Below, in pieces: positions 1-10,897 of a stretch of DNA of 64,000 bases; the first letter of the stretch is position 1, and each line of letters starts with the position of its first letter. Source of the DNA: an uncultured Clostridia bacterium (GTDB lineage Bacteria; Bacillota; Clostridia; Christensenellales; CAG-917); the NCBI GenBank assembly GCA_944332815.1, contig CALVKQ010000002.1, positions 127,787 to 191,786 on the forward strand, read 5' to 3'. The translations under genes and the position numbers were made by a program. The notes below the pieces were generated by a model, which saw only the letters and a program-made list of their open reading frames with translations, did no database searches and had not been told where the DNA came from.

Positions 1-2465
<2,465 letters not shown>

Positions 2466-2503
2466 TTGTTTCAATTTATCCTTTTATTCTTCGTCTTGGA
2501 TTT

Positions 2504-3301
2504 TCAGTTTTGCGCGTCCTTGTCGTCCGCTCTCTCGACGGAGTAACTCGCAGCCGGACTCTCCGCCGCCTTATCGGCAAGAGGATTGTTGCTGCTGTCC
2601 GTGGTCTTTGCGCTCTCCGCGGTGACCTTCTCCATCTCGCCGCTGTTTATCTTGCGTATCTGCTTTATGATGTCGACAAGATACCCTATCGCCGCGGCAT
2701 AGCTCATGCATATGCCCCACGAGAGGATGCCCCAGTCGGCGAACGCGACGTAGGGGTGGAAGAACGCGAGCAGCACGCCCACGGAAACCGTGAATGACGC
2801 CACTTTGCCCATCCAGTTCGCCTGCACCTTTGCGCCCTTCTTCATCACGAGAGGCGCGGCGCACACCATGATGCCCTCCTTTAAGAGCAGGAGGATGACG
2901 AACGCATAATGCACATACCACCCTTCGCTTGCCGTCATTGTCGCAACGCCCAGCACGTCCAGCCCTTCCATGGACTCCCCGAGAGGGGTCAGCCCCGTGC
3001 AAAGCGAAAGGCAGAACAGCACCGAAATGTGCATCAGCTTATCCGCGAACGGGTCCAGCGCCATGCCTATGCCCGACGTCATGTTGAACCGACGCGCTAT
3101 CCAGCCGTCCACCAGGTCGCTCGCCGCCGCCACGGCGAACACGCCGAGCGCGATATACAGCAGCACCGGGTCCGCATTGACGCCCGCGCACGCCATGAGC
3201 GCTATGTACGCAGGGATGCACAGTATGCGGAAGTACGTGATGATGTTGGGGATGGTCCAAAGTTCCTTTTTGTCTATCTGCCCCATTCCTTTATATGCCA
3301 T
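2504..3301 (-). CDS. pgsA: CDP-alcohol phosphatidyltransferase, PgsA-like
   Basis: Integral membrane enzyme of 265 residues, most likely CDP-diacylglycerol--glycerol-3-phosphate 3-phosphatidyltransferase, the committed step to phosphatidylglycerol. The CDP-OH-P transferase signature is complete around residues 62-88 (D-LV-DG-WI-AR ... G-MAL-D-PFA-D), with the aspartates that bind metal and the CDP moiety. The opening WTIPNIITYFRI is typical of PgsA. Several hydrophobic segments follow. The last ~55 residues are polar, Ser/Ala/Asp-rich and beyond the family core, so they are probably a disordered cytoplasmic tail. A GGTGG ribosome-binding site precedes the ATG. valS follows in the same direction. 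Confidence 0.9.
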   Translation of the reverse strand: MAYKGMGQIDKKELWTIPNIITYFRILCIPAYIALMACAGVNADPVLLYIALGVFAVAAASDLVDGWIARRFNMTSGIGMALDPFADKLMHISVLFCLSLCTGLTPLGESMEGLDVLGVATMTASEGWYVHYAFVILLLLKEGIMVCAAPLVMKKGAKVQANWMGKVASFTVSVGVLLAFFHPYVAFADWGILSWGICMSYAAAIGYLVDIIKQIRKINSGEMEKVTAESAKTTDSSNNPLADKAAESPAASYSVERADDKDAQN

Positions 3302-3399
3302 TTTGCCACCGCCTTTTCGGGTAATGTATTATCGTTGATTATATCACACGCGCTCGCGTATGTAAAGAGCTCTCTCCTTTTCTAGGACCGGGAGAGAGG

Positions 3400-4053
3400 T
3401 CAGCCGAGCAAAAAATCGCCGAGCTCGCCCGGAGCAGCAAAGATGTAGTCCGCCGCATGTGCGATGAGCTCCTCCCTGCTCCCGTAGCCCCAAAGCACGC
3501 CTGCTCTGTCCATGCCCGTCTGCACGGCGCCGTCCATGTCATACATCCTGTCCCCCACCATGAGCGCGCCCGAAGCGTCCGGCATGGCGAGATTTTGCAT
3601 GACGTAACGGATGACTTCCGCCTTGCTGTCGCGAGAACTGTCGCTTTCCGCGCCGCCTATGAAACGGAAGTGAGGGGAAAGCCCAAGTTCGTCCAGCATC
3701 ATCACCGTGAATTTCAAAGGTTTGGACGTCGCCACCGCAAGCCGCATACCGCCGTCTTTCAAGCGAAGGATAAGTTCCCTCACCCCGGGATACACGCTGC
3801 AATCGCGCCAGCCCGTCACCTCGTATTCCGCACGGTAAAGTCGGATGAGCTCCTCGATGAGAGTCTCGTCGTGCACGCCGAGTATGCTCTTCATGGACAC
3901 CCTGAACGGAGGGCCCACCATATCGTCAAGCTGCGCTTCGGTGTACGGCACGCCTTTTGCGTCCAACGCATGGCGGATGCACGTCAAAATGCCGGGCTTG
4001 CTGTCCGTGATGGTGCCGTCCAGATCAAAAAATACGGTGTCGTACCTTTTCAT
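3400..4053 (-). CDS. HAD-superfamily phosphatase, phosphoglycolate phosphatase-like
   Basis: Soluble 217-residue hydrolase of the haloacid dehalogenase superfamily, Gph/PgpB-like branch. Motif I FFDLDGTITDS (nucleophile and acid/base aspartates) is at the N-terminus. Motif II is VATSKP, motif III the lysine in SKAEVIRYV, and motif IV VGDRMYDMDGA. The helical cap lies between motifs I and II. Substrate cannot be told from sequence: phosphoglycolate, pyrophosphate or another small phosphoester are all possible. The ATG lies one base after the stop of ddh, so translation is probably coupled. Confidence 0.85.
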   Translation of the reverse strand: MKRYDTVFFDLDGTITDSKPGILTCIRHALDAKGVPYTEAQLDDMVGPPFRVSMKSILGVHDETLIEELIRLYRAEYEVTGWRDCSVYPGVRELILRLKDGGMRLAVATSKPLKFTVMMLDELGLSPHFRFIGGAESDSSRDSKAEVIRYVMQNLAMPDASGALMVGDRMYDMDGAVQTGMDRAGVLWGYGSREELIAHAADYIFAAPGELGDFLLG

Positions 4054-4054
4054 G

Positions 4055-5026
4055 TCAAAGCGTATGAGCGATGAAATCCACCCTGTCCTCGTCCGTCAGC
4101 TCTATCACGGGGATGTCGAGGATGGTCTTTGCGCCGCGCACTCCCTTGCGGAAGAGTTTGCAGTTCACTCTCGCGTACGCCATGAGCACGCTTGCGGTAA
4201 AATCGGGGTTGCTGTCCAGCGCGAGAGAGAACTCCACACGCTCTTTCATGCCGTTCACTTCGCCGCTGCGAAGCACGAAACCGCCGTGCGGCATCCCCGT
4301 GTGATCGCGGTCGAACTCCTCCTCCGTGATGAAATGCACCACCGTGTCGTATTCGTCGAAATAGTTGGGCATGGTGACGATCCGCCTCTCTATCTCCGCC
4401 TTATCGGCGCCCTCCGCCGCCACGACGAAGCATTCGCGCAGGTGTTTGTCGCGAGTGGTCAGGGACGCGCCCTCCCCTCTTCTTGCCGCGGCGAGAGCCT
4501 CCTCTTTCGGGATGGTGTATTGCACGCCTTTCACCACTCCGGGAAGCTTGCGCACCGCCTCGCTGTGCCCCTGCGACACGCCCTTGCCCCAGAACGTCTG
4601 GGTGCTGCCGCCGGGCAGGACGCCCCCGAACAGCGCGCGCATCAGCGAGAACAGACCGGGATCCCAGCCTATGCCGATGAAGGAGAGGTGCCCGTTTTCG
4701 GAGGTTATCTTTTCCATGTCCGTGACATAGCCGCGCATCTTGGCGTGGGTGTCGAAGCTGTCCACCGTGTTGAAATGCACCGCAGCGGTCTTGCCGAGGT
4801 CCACAAGGTCGTTTGCCGAGCCCGTGCAAAGCGCGAGGACGTCTATCTCACCCTCGTATTTCGCGAGGTCGGACTGCCTGAAAAAGGGAGTTCCGAAAGG
4901 GGAAGAGAGGGTGTCGGGATCCCTGCGCGTGAAAATGCCGACGAGTTGCATATCTTCGCTCGCGGCGGCTATCTTTTCGCAGGCTCTGCCGAGATTGCCG
5001 TAACCGACTATGCCGATCTTATACAT
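4055..5026 (-). CDS. ddh: meso-Diaminopimelate D-dehydrogenase
   Basis: NADPH-dependent enzyme of 323 residues that makes meso-diaminopimelate directly from tetrahydrodipicolinate, a one-step branch to lysine and peptidoglycan precursors. The N-terminal Rossmann motif GIVGYGNLGRA, the LCTGSANDL segment, a DSFDTHAKM segment and IGWDPGLFSLMRALF match the family. Length matches the usual ~325 residues. The open frame extends upstream, but the start at 5026 is preferred: it has GGAGG about 7 bases before it and gives the canonical MYKIGIVGYG opening. It overlaps nothing and is followed by the HAD gene one base later. Confidence 0.92.
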   Translation of the reverse strand: MYKIGIVGYGNLGRACEKIAAASEDMQLVGIFTRRDPDTLSSPFGTPFFRQSDLAKYEGEIDVLALCTGSANDLVDLGKTAAVHFNTVDSFDTHAKMRGYVTDMEKITSENGHLSFIGIGWDPGLFSLMRALFGGVLPGGSTQTFWGKGVSQGHSEAVRKLPGVVKGVQYTIPKEEALAAARRGEGASLTTRDKHLRECFVVAAEGADKAEIERRIVTMPNYFDEYDTVVHFITEEEFDRDHTGMPHGGFVLRSGEVNGMKERVEFSLALDSNPDFTASVLMAYARVNCKLFRKGVRGAKTILDIPVIELTDEDRVDFIAHTL

Positions 5027-5130
5027 AAAATGCCTCCGTGAATAAAAATCAATTTGCGTCAAGTTTACACCTTTTCGCGCGCGAAAGCAAGCGAATGCGC
5101 GACGTACGTTGCGAGCGCGCGCAATATATT

Positions 5131-5158
5131 GCGCCATGCCTGTCTGGCATAATGCGCC
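5131..5158. repeat. Short hairpin carrying the ATGCCAGACAGG repeat tip
   Basis: GCGCCATGCC and GGCATAATGCGC are near-complementary around TGTCT. The minus strand contains TATGCCAGACAGG, the terminal 13 bases of the MITE-like element at 31850-32132. It is probably a decayed end of that family in the ddh-mazF spacer. Confidence 0.5.
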
Positions 5159-5290
5159 CAAACCAAATTTTTTCCGAAGGCATAGTGTATATTGTGTCGG
5201 CATACGGCGTAAGCGCGCCCGTGCGGTCACGCTCCCGAGGCGGCGAGGTATAATATCCGCGCGGCACGGGAATGCTCCGAGGGTATGGAA

Positions 5291-5638
5291 ATGGTCAAAC
5301 GCGGCGAGATATATTATGCCGACCTCAGCCCCGTGGTCGGAAGCGAACAGGGCGGAGTGCGCCCCGTGCTCGTCGTACAGAACAATGTCGGGAACCGTTA
5401 CAGCCCCACGGTCATAGCCGCCGCGATAACCTCCAAGCTGGACAAAGCCAAACTGCCCACTCACATCGCGCTCGCCGCCGACAGCTGCGGACTGGCGCAA
5501 AACTCCGTGGTGCTGCTCGAACAGATACGCACCATCGACAAACAACGGCTCAAAGAAAAGATAGGAGAACTGCCTGCCGTGACCATGGCGAGGGTGAACG
5601 AGGCTCTTTTGGTGTCGCTGGGGTTTTTCGAAACCTGA
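5291..5638 (+). CDS. mazF: Type II toxin endoribonuclease NdoA/MazF
   Basis: Sequence-specific mRNA interferase of the PemK/MazF fold, 115 residues. The signature KRGEIYYADLSPVVGSEQGG, then RPVLVVQN, and the closing EQIRTIDKQRLKEKIGEL are the hallmark blocks of the Bacillus/Clostridium NdoA branch. Residues R24 and the TSK loop used for catalysis are present. The ATG at 5291 has GAGG eight bases upstream; an alternative ATG two codons earlier has poor spacing. A TATAAT at 5249-5254 is a plausible -10. No antitoxin frame is seen within 250 bases upstream, and the neighbours (ddh, nnrD) are on the other strand. An unlinked antitoxin is possible. Confidence 0.92.
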   Translation: MVKRGEIYYADLSPVVGSEQGGVRPVLVVQNNVGNRYSPTVIAAAITSKLDKAKLPTHIALAADSCGLAQNSVVLLEQIRTIDKQRLKEKIGELPAVTMARVNEALLVSLGFFET

Positions 5639-5884
5639 CCCCCTCCTTGCCCCGAAATGCGCCGTCCTCCCCCCCCTTGCGCAGTTTTGCCTCCCTGCCG
5701 CATCGCGGACTCCAGGGGTTTGTTGTCCCGTCCTTCTTTGGCAAGGTCAAGTCCCCGTCCCGACGCGCCCGATATCCAAACTCCGAAAGCATTTTTGCAT
5801 GTTCCGCGCAAGCGTAATTTTCTCCTGTTCGCCGCTGCGGCGGACAAGTCATGCCCGAAAACGAAACAGTCTTTAACATGCAAA
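5639..5884. other. Gene-free spacer after mazF
   Basis: About 250 GC-rich bases with runs of C and no convincing frame, ribosome-binding site or RNA gene on either strand. The short minus-strand frames here have no recognisable protein features. Confidence 0.6.
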
Positions 5885-5911
5885 AACGCGCCTTTATCGC
5901 GCGTTTTTTTT
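5885..5911. terminator. Bidirectional intrinsic terminator between mazF and nnrD
   Basis: The AACGCGC/GCGCGTT stem has a 7-base loop, with a T8 tract on the plus strand and T5 on the minus strand. It serves the converging mazF and nnrD transcripts. Confidence 0.8.
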
Positions 5912-5939
5912 ACTTTTAACTGTCATTTCGGCGATTTTG

Positions 5940-6845
5940 TCACAAACGCATTACGCCCTGCAACTCGTCGAAGGCGAGGGGCAGCGTGGACATTATGTCG
6001 TCGGGCAGGTGGGACAATGCGTTCGTGCGGCTGAACTCCGCACTGCGCCCCAGAACGTATGCCCCCGTCCTCGCCGCGAGCAGCAGCGGCACATCCCATG
6101 CGAGCAGCCCGCCAATTATGCCGGAGAGCACGTCGCCGCTCCCTCCCTTGGAAAGTCGTGAATTGCCGGTGCGGTTGCACCACACTTCCCTGCCGTCGCT
6201 AATATAGCTTTCGTGCCCTTTGAGGAGAAGGACGCAGGAGTGCTCGGCGGCGTAACGTCGGCAAAGTTCCGCGGCGTTTCCTTTCACCTCATCCGCAGGT
6301 ATCCCCGTCATTGCCGCGAACTCTCCGGTGTGAGGCGTAAGCACCGCCCTGCCCTTGAAGTCCGCTATCCTGTCTGCGCACTTCAATCCGTCGGCGTCCA
6401 GCACCAGGCGGCAGTCGGTGTTGTTCAGCAAAAATCTGACGTAGCTCTCGGCATCGCCGTCCGCCATGCCCATACCTATCGCAAAAGAAGTCGCCTTTTT
6501 TGCAAGCTCCGCCGCTTTTTTCTCCTCGAACAGGATGTTCCCGTCCGCGGACGGCAGGGGGAAGAGCGCGGAATAGCGGAGCACCGGGTAAAGCGCCTCC
6601 GCCAAAAAATCGGGAACGGCGAGCACGGTGGTGCCTGCGCCCGAGCGCATGGCTGCCTCCCCCAAAAGCGCGAGCGTTTCCTCCGCGCTTTCTGCGGCAA
6701 AACGCGGCGCGCCGACATAGTTTGCGCTGCCGCCCACAATGACGCATCTGCCGAAACTGCCCTTGTTCCCCTCCTCCGTCCTGAACGGCAGACGGAATTG
6801 CAGCGACGGCAAGTCATTTTGCATTATCACGGGTTTATCATTCAT
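5940..6845 (-). CDS. nnrD: ADP-dependent NAD(P)H-hydrate dehydratase
   Basis: Metabolite-repair enzyme that restores NADH/NADPH from their hydrated, damaged forms using ADP. The 301 residues correspond to the YjeF C-terminal (ribokinase-like) domain alone. Blocks seen: GSFGRCVIVGGSANYVGAP, the LDADGLK segment, LTPHTGEFAAMTG, LLLKGHESYI, and the nucleotide/anion-hole block CNRTGNSRLSKGGSGDVLSG, followed by IIGGLLA. The N-terminal epimerase domain of bifunctional forms is absent. It is followed downstream by the terminator at 5885-5911 and preceded by recX at 36 bases. Confidence 0.93.
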   Translation of the reverse strand: MNDKPVIMQNDLPSLQFRLPFRTEEGNKGSFGRCVIVGGSANYVGAPRFAAESAEETLALLGEAAMRSGAGTTVLAVPDFLAEALYPVLRYSALFPLPSADGNILFEEKKAAELAKKATSFAIGMGMADGDAESYVRFLLNNTDCRLVLDADGLKCADRIADFKGRAVLTPHTGEFAAMTGIPADEVKGNAAELCRRYAAEHSCVLLLKGHESYISDGREVWCNRTGNSRLSKGGSGDVLSGIIGGLLAWDVPLLLAARTGAYVLGRSAEFSRTNALSHLPDDIMSTLPLAFDELQGVMRL

Positions 6846-6880
6846 TTTGTTTCATTGAAACGACGTTTATGTCATATATC

Positions 6881-7420
6881 TTATGATTCTTCGTCGTCTT
6901 GCTCCTCGCACGGATATTCATTTATAGCGTCTTCCAGCCTGTTGAGAGCATGGTCTATGACGTCGCGCGAAAAGCCGCGCTGCCAAAGATACGCCCCGAC
7001 TTTCGCAAGCTCTTTACGTTCCGTCAGGCGTTTGGTCGCGGCGTATTTGTTTGCAAGGCGGAAAGCGTTCTCCGCCTCCTCATCGTCGGACAAAGCCTCC
7101 GGCAGAGCCTCGGCTACTATCTCTCGCGGCACTCCTTTTTCCGCGACAAGCTTGAACTCCATCATCTTTTTGCCCATCTTCGCGCCGTAGCACTCCGCAT
7201 ATTCGTAAACGTAGCGCACGTCGTCTATATAACCGTACCGTTTGCACAGCGCGAGGGCGTCCTCGACCTCGGGCTTGTGATAGCCCTTTTTGTACAGCCT
7301 GTCGCGCACCTCTTTTTCCGAGCGCGGCGATGCGGAAAGGTACTTCCCTGCCGCGTCGAACGCGCTCAGGCGCACCTTCGTCTTCGCCTGTTTTTCCCCG
7401 TTGTTATCCTCGCTTCTCAT
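6881..7420 (-). CDS. recX: RecX-like regulator of RecA
   Basis: About 179 residues with the RecX three-repeat helical layout: AGKYLSASPRSEKEVRDRLYKKGY, then YGYIDDVRYVYEYAE, then the C-terminal LWQRGFSRDVIDHAL. RecX proteins bind RecA filaments and limit recombination. The frame is open up to 7453. The ATG at 7420 is chosen because GGAGG precedes it, though the spacing is only 3 bases, so the exact start is uncertain. The C-terminus is acidic. Confidence 0.82.
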   Translation of the reverse strand: MRSEDNNGEKQAKTKVRLSAFDAAGKYLSASPRSEKEVRDRLYKKGYHKPEVEDALALCKRYGYIDDVRYVYEYAECYGAKMGKKMMEFKLVAEKGVPREIVAEALPEALSDDEEAENAFRLANKYAATKRLTERKELAKVGAYLWQRGFSRDVIDHALNRLEDAINEYPCEEQDDEES

Positions 7421-7468
7421 ACGCCTCCGTCCGTGACCGTGCACCGCGAGCATTCGTCGGCAATTAGC

Positions 7469-7495
7469 AAAAACGGCAGTTGACCTGCCGTTTTT
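7469..7495 (-). terminator. Intrinsic terminator after ilvE
   Basis: Eleven-base stem AAAAACGGCAG/CTGCCGTTTTT with a 5-base loop. The minus strand ends in T5, 15 bases beyond the ilvE stop. The symmetric A/T tracts let it work in both directions. Confidence 0.88.
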
Positions 7496-7509
7496 GTGCC
7501 GTTAAAGTC

Positions 7510-8571
7510 TTATTTGACTCTGTACACCCAACCGAATTCGTCGGGATAACGCTCGGTCTGGATGCCCGTGATACGGTCGTACAGCCAACCGGTTATCTCG
7601 CCCATCTTGCCGCCGTTTATCTCCATGGTGAGGTCCTTATAGGCAATGGCGCCGACGGGGGAAATGACTGCCGCCGTGCCCGTGCCGAACGCTTCGTCCA
7701 GCTTGCCGTTCTTGTACGCTTCCACCACCTCGTCGATGGGAAGATGTCTTTCCTCCACCTTGTAGCCGTGTTTGCGCAGAACCGCGAGCGCGCTGTCACG
7801 GGTTATGCCGCGCAGGATGGAGCCGTCCAGCATGGGGGTGACCACCGTGCCGTCGATGACGAAGAACATATTCATCGCGCCGACCTCTTCCACGTACTTC
7901 TTTTCAGCGCCGTCCAGCCACAACACCTGATCGTAGCCCTTTTCCTTCGCACGCTCCCCTGCAAGCAGGCTGCACGCATAGTTGCCCATGCACTTGGCTT
8001 CGCCGGTGCCGCCCTTGGACGCACGCGTAAGTTCGGTTTCCACTATGAGTTTGGTGGGTTCGAGCCCGTGCTCGTAATAGCTGCCGACGGGGGAAAGGAT
8101 GATGGTGAAAATGAACTTCTTTGAGGGATGCACGCCGAGGAACGCTTCGGAACCGAACATGAAGGGACGGATGTAAAGCGCGGTGCCGGGGGCGGTGGGG
8201 ATCCACTCCTCTTCGAGTTTGACCAGCTCGGAGAGCGCGTCAAGAACGACGTCGATGTCCACCTTCGCCATGCACAGCCTCTCGGCGCTCCTGTTCATAC
8301 GCACGAAATTGTCACGGGGACGGAACATGGTGATCTCGCCCTTGGAGTTCTTGTACGCCTTCAAGCCCTCGAATATGCCCTGACCGTAATGCAGCGAGCA
8401 GCACGCCGGATCCACGCGGAAATCCTCGTATGGGACGATCTCCGGCTCGCTCCAACCGCCCTTTGCCGCGTCATATTCCATGACGAGCATATGGTCGGTG
8501 AAATACTTGCCGAACCCGAGCTTGGAAAAATCGGGCTTTTGTTTCCTTTCTTTGACCATTGTGATTTTCAT
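7510..8571 (-). CDS. ilvE: Branched-chain amino acid aminotransferase
   Basis: PLP enzyme of fold type IV (353 residues) that interconverts Leu/Ile/Val and their 2-oxo acids. Diagnostic blocks are GQGIFEGLKAYKN near residue 67, RPRDNFVRMNRSAERLCM, YIRPFMFGSEAFLGV, GEAKCMGNYACSLLAGERA with the PLP lysine, and DGSILRGITRDS. Length and blocks fit the eukaryote-type (longer) IlvE subgroup common in Clostridia. AAGGAG lies 7 bases before the ATG. It is monocistronic: a structured 300-base leader precedes it and a strong terminator follows. Confidence 0.96.
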   Translation of the reverse strand: MKITMVKERKQKPDFSKLGFGKYFTDHMLVMEYDAAKGGWSEPEIVPYEDFRVDPACCSLHYGQGIFEGLKAYKNSKGEITMFRPRDNFVRMNRSAERLCMAKVDIDVVLDALSELVKLEEEWIPTAPGTALYIRPFMFGSEAFLGVHPSKKFIFTIILSPVGSYYEHGLEPTKLIVETELTRASKGGTGEAKCMGNYACSLLAGERAKEKGYDQVLWLDGAEKKYVEEVGAMNMFFVIDGTVVTPMLDGSILRGITRDSALAVLRKHGYKVEERHLPIDEVVEAYKNGKLDEAFGTGTAAVISPVGAIAYKDLTMEINGGKMGEITGWLYDRITGIQTERYPDEFGWVYRVK

Positions 8572-8872
8572 ATCTTACTCCTTGCGCCTGAGCGCGTAAT
8601 TATATTCGTTTTAGCGTCTGCGGCTGCCGTTTACAGCCTTATTACACGATAAGTGTTTTTCTCCGTGCCCGACCCACCTCCGCAGACGGATACGACCGGC
8701 ATCGCCAAAGGCTCTGCAACACTTTTCGTGTTTTAGCCCTGTTTTACCACTTCACTGTTGACACACGTATCGTGTTATTATTTTCGGCGACCCTTTGAGC
8801 CGCCCGTGAGAGCCCGCCCGAGCTCGCGCCCGACTCATACGTCGACACGAGTCCCACTCTTCCCGAAAGCCC
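8572..8872 (-). promoter_or_regulatory. Structured 300-base region upstream of ilvE
   Basis: No gene is seen. On the minus strand there is a TATAAT at 8599-8604 with no good -35. Three inverted repeats share an AACAC...GTGTT plan: 8644-8656, 8718-8732 and 8763-8775. A 9-base stem (8615-8623 with 8680-8688) encloses the first of them. The layout suggests operators or an RNA leader that controls ilvE. The conserved T-box sequence is not found. Confidence 0.45.
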
Positions 8873-9493
8873 TCACATCGCCTCGTAGCGTATGTCCGTC
8901 ACTTCCGCACGCACGCGACCCGAGGTCTGGGCTTCGACGAGCGCAAGCGCCTCCGCCGTCCGTTCACGAGGGACGCACCATGCGGCTTCTACTCCTTCGC
9001 CGTAACCCGTGCGCACATTCTTTGCTCCGAAAGCGTTCAACGCCCGTTCCAACACCGAGGCGTCCTGATAGGTGCAACGGTAGGCTATCTCCGCGCATTC
9101 CGTCATCAACGCTTTCGTTGCGGCAGCCACTGCGCGCGACACGCTGTCCGTATACGCCGCCACCAATCCGCCGGCTCCGAGTTTGATGCCCCCGAAGTAG
9201 CGGGTGACGACGACGGCGACTCCCACCAGTTCCTGTTTTTTCAGCACTTCCAGCATGGGCTGTCCTGCCGTGCCGCCCGGTTCCCCGTCGTCGGAAAACC
9301 GTGCCGTGCGCTCGTCCGCTATATATGCGTAACAGTTGTGCGTGGCGTCGGGGTATTTCTTTCTGACCTTGCGCACGAAAGCCTCGGCGGAATCGCCGTC
9401 TTCCACGTGCGCTATGGTGGCGATAAACTTCGAGCGTTTGATCTCCGTGACGCTCTCCGCCTCGCCTCGTACAGTCAGATAACTCTTACTCAA
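8873..9493 (-). CDS. yigZ: YigZ/IMPACT family protein
   Basis: 206 residues of the UPF0029/IMPACT family, with the N-terminal ribosomal-S5-like domain containing RSKFIATIAHV, THNCYAYI, FSDDGEPGGTAGQP and VVVTRYFGGIKLGAGGL, followed by a smaller C-terminal ferredoxin-like domain. Biochemical function in bacteria is unsettled; IMPACT relatives act on translation regulation. Its start overlaps the tyrS stop by 8 bases, so the two are probably translated together. Confidence 0.92.
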   Translation of the reverse strand: MSKSYLTVRGEAESVTEIKRSKFIATIAHVEDGDSAEAFVRKVRKKYPDATHNCYAYIADERTARFSDDGEPGGTAGQPMLEVLKKQELVGVAVVVTRYFGGIKLGAGGLVAAYTDSVSRAVAAATKALMTECAEIAYRCTYQDASVLERALNAFGAKNVRTGYGEGVEAAWCVPRERTAEALALVEAQTSGRVRAEVTDIRYEAM

Positions 9494-10700
9494 CAGTCAC
9501 CTTGAAGAAGTTCTTTTTGCCTTTTTGAAGCACGAACCCGTTGGCACGTTGACTGTCGGAAAGTTCCGCATTGATGTCCGTCACTTTCACGCCGTCCACC
9601 ATGACGCCGCCCCCTTGGATGAGCCTTCGCGCCTCGCTCTTGGACGGGACTTTCGCCACCGCGACCAGCACTTCCGCCACCTGTTTCATACCCTCGGGGA
9701 TGACTGCGGACGGCATATTTTCGCTGTCGCCGGAAAATGCCGCTTTCGCCTTTGCGAGCGCGTCGTCTGCGGCTTCCTTGCCGTGCACCGTAAGGGTGAG
9801 TTCGTACGCGAGCCTTTCCTTTGCCGCGTTCATGCGTTCGTCGTTATAGCGCGTGAGCTCGTCTATCTCGTCGAGAGGCAGGAAGGTGAGGAAGCGGAAC
9901 ACCTTGTTGACGTCCGCGTCCGGGATATTGCGCCAGTACTGGAAGAAATCGTAAGGCGACGTTTTTTTCTCGTCCAGCCAAACCGCGCCCTTCGCCGTCT
10001 TGCCCATCTTTATGCCTTCCGAGGTGGTGAGCAGCCCGAAAGTGATCGCGAACGCGTCCTTGCCCTCCTTTCTGCGGATGAGATCCGCGCCGGCAAGGAT
10101 GTTGGACCACTGGTCGTCGCCGCCGCATTGGAGCACGCACCCGTACTTGCGGTTGAGCACCAGGAAGTCATATGACTGCATGAGCATATAGTTGAATTCG
10201 AGGAAGGTGAGCCCCTTCTCCATGCGCGCCTTGTAGCACTCCGCCGTCAGCATCTTGTTGACGGAGAAGCAGGAACCTATCTCGCGCAAAAAGTCGATGT
10301 AATTGAGCCCCAGCAGCCAATCGGCGTTATCCACGATGATCGCGCCGTTCTCGCCGTCGAAACGGATGAACCTCGCCATCTGCTTCTTGAAGCATTCCAC
10401 GTTATGCCGGATGGTTTCGCGCGTCATCATACTGCGCAAGTCCGTGCGCCCGGAAGGGTCGCCGATCATAGCCGTGCCGCCGCCTATCAATATGATGGGG
10501 CGATGCCCGGCGTCCTGCAAACGCTTTGCGACTATCATCTGCACGAAATGCCCGACGTGCAAGCTGTCCGCCGTCGGGTCGAACCCGATATAGAAGCATT
10601 GCGAGCCACTGTCCAACAGCTTTTTGAGGTCGTCCTCGAACACAGTCTGTTTGACGAGTCCGCGCGCCCTGAGTTCGTCTATGATGTTCGTTTTGGACAT
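9486..10700 (-). CDS. tyrS: Tyrosine--tRNA ligase
   Basis: Class Ic synthetase (404 residues) that charges tRNA-Tyr. The HIGH equivalent is DSLHVGHFVQM near residue 48, the tyrosine-binding segment is QSYDFLVLNRKYGCVLQCGGDDQ, and the KMSKS equivalent is KMGKT in EGIKMGKTAKG. The C-terminal S4-like RNA-binding domain (PSKSEARRLIQGGGVMVDG) is intact. The ~130-base upstream spacer is too short for a T-box, so tRNA-dependent control is not supported. Confidence 0.97.
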   Translation of the reverse strand: MSKTNIIDELRARGLVKQTVFEDDLKKLLDSGSQCFYIGFDPTADSLHVGHFVQMIVAKRLQDAGHRPIILIGGGTAMIGDPSGRTDLRSMMTRETIRHNVECFKKQMARFIRFDGENGAIIVDNADWLLGLNYIDFLREIGSCFSVNKMLTAECYKARMEKGLTFLEFNYMLMQSYDFLVLNRKYGCVLQCGGDDQWSNILAGADLIRRKEGKDAFAITFGLLTTSEGIKMGKTAKGAVWLDEKKTSPYDFFQYWRNIPDADVNKVFRFLTFLPLDEIDELTRYNDERMNAAKERLAYELTLTVHGKEAADDALAKAKAAFSGDSENMPSAVIPEGMKQVAEVLVAVAKVPSKSEARRLIQGGGVMVDGVKVTDINAELSDSQRANGFVLQKGKKNFFKVTVE

Positions 10701-10829
10701 TTGTATATCCGCCTTTTTGATGTTCGTTAAATCTTTTGAAAATTATAGCACCATTCGCGCGCACGGGCAACCGATATTTACAACTGAATGCAATTCGCTC
10801 GCCGTCAACGCCATTCCGACGCAAAAACC

Positions 10830-10862
10830 TCAAAAAAACAGCCGCCGTCACGCCACGGCGGC
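10830..10862 (-). terminator. Intrinsic terminator after the GNAT gene
   Basis: Eight-base stem GCCGCCGT/ACGGCGGC with a 6-base loop. On the minus strand a T7 tract (10832-10838) follows, 35 bases beyond the acetyltransferase stop. Confidence 0.85.
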
Positions 10863-10897
10863 AGGGACTCATATCCGCCCCTGACAACGTGAAACCG

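Noticed and set aside
5049-5267. Possible antitoxin upstream of mazF
   Set aside because: The only frame is on the opposite strand, lacks antitoxin features and covers a repeat-derived hairpin.
8572-8872. T-box riboswitch before ilvE
   Set aside because: No AGGGTGGNACCGCG-type sequence or stem I specifier could be found on the minus strand.
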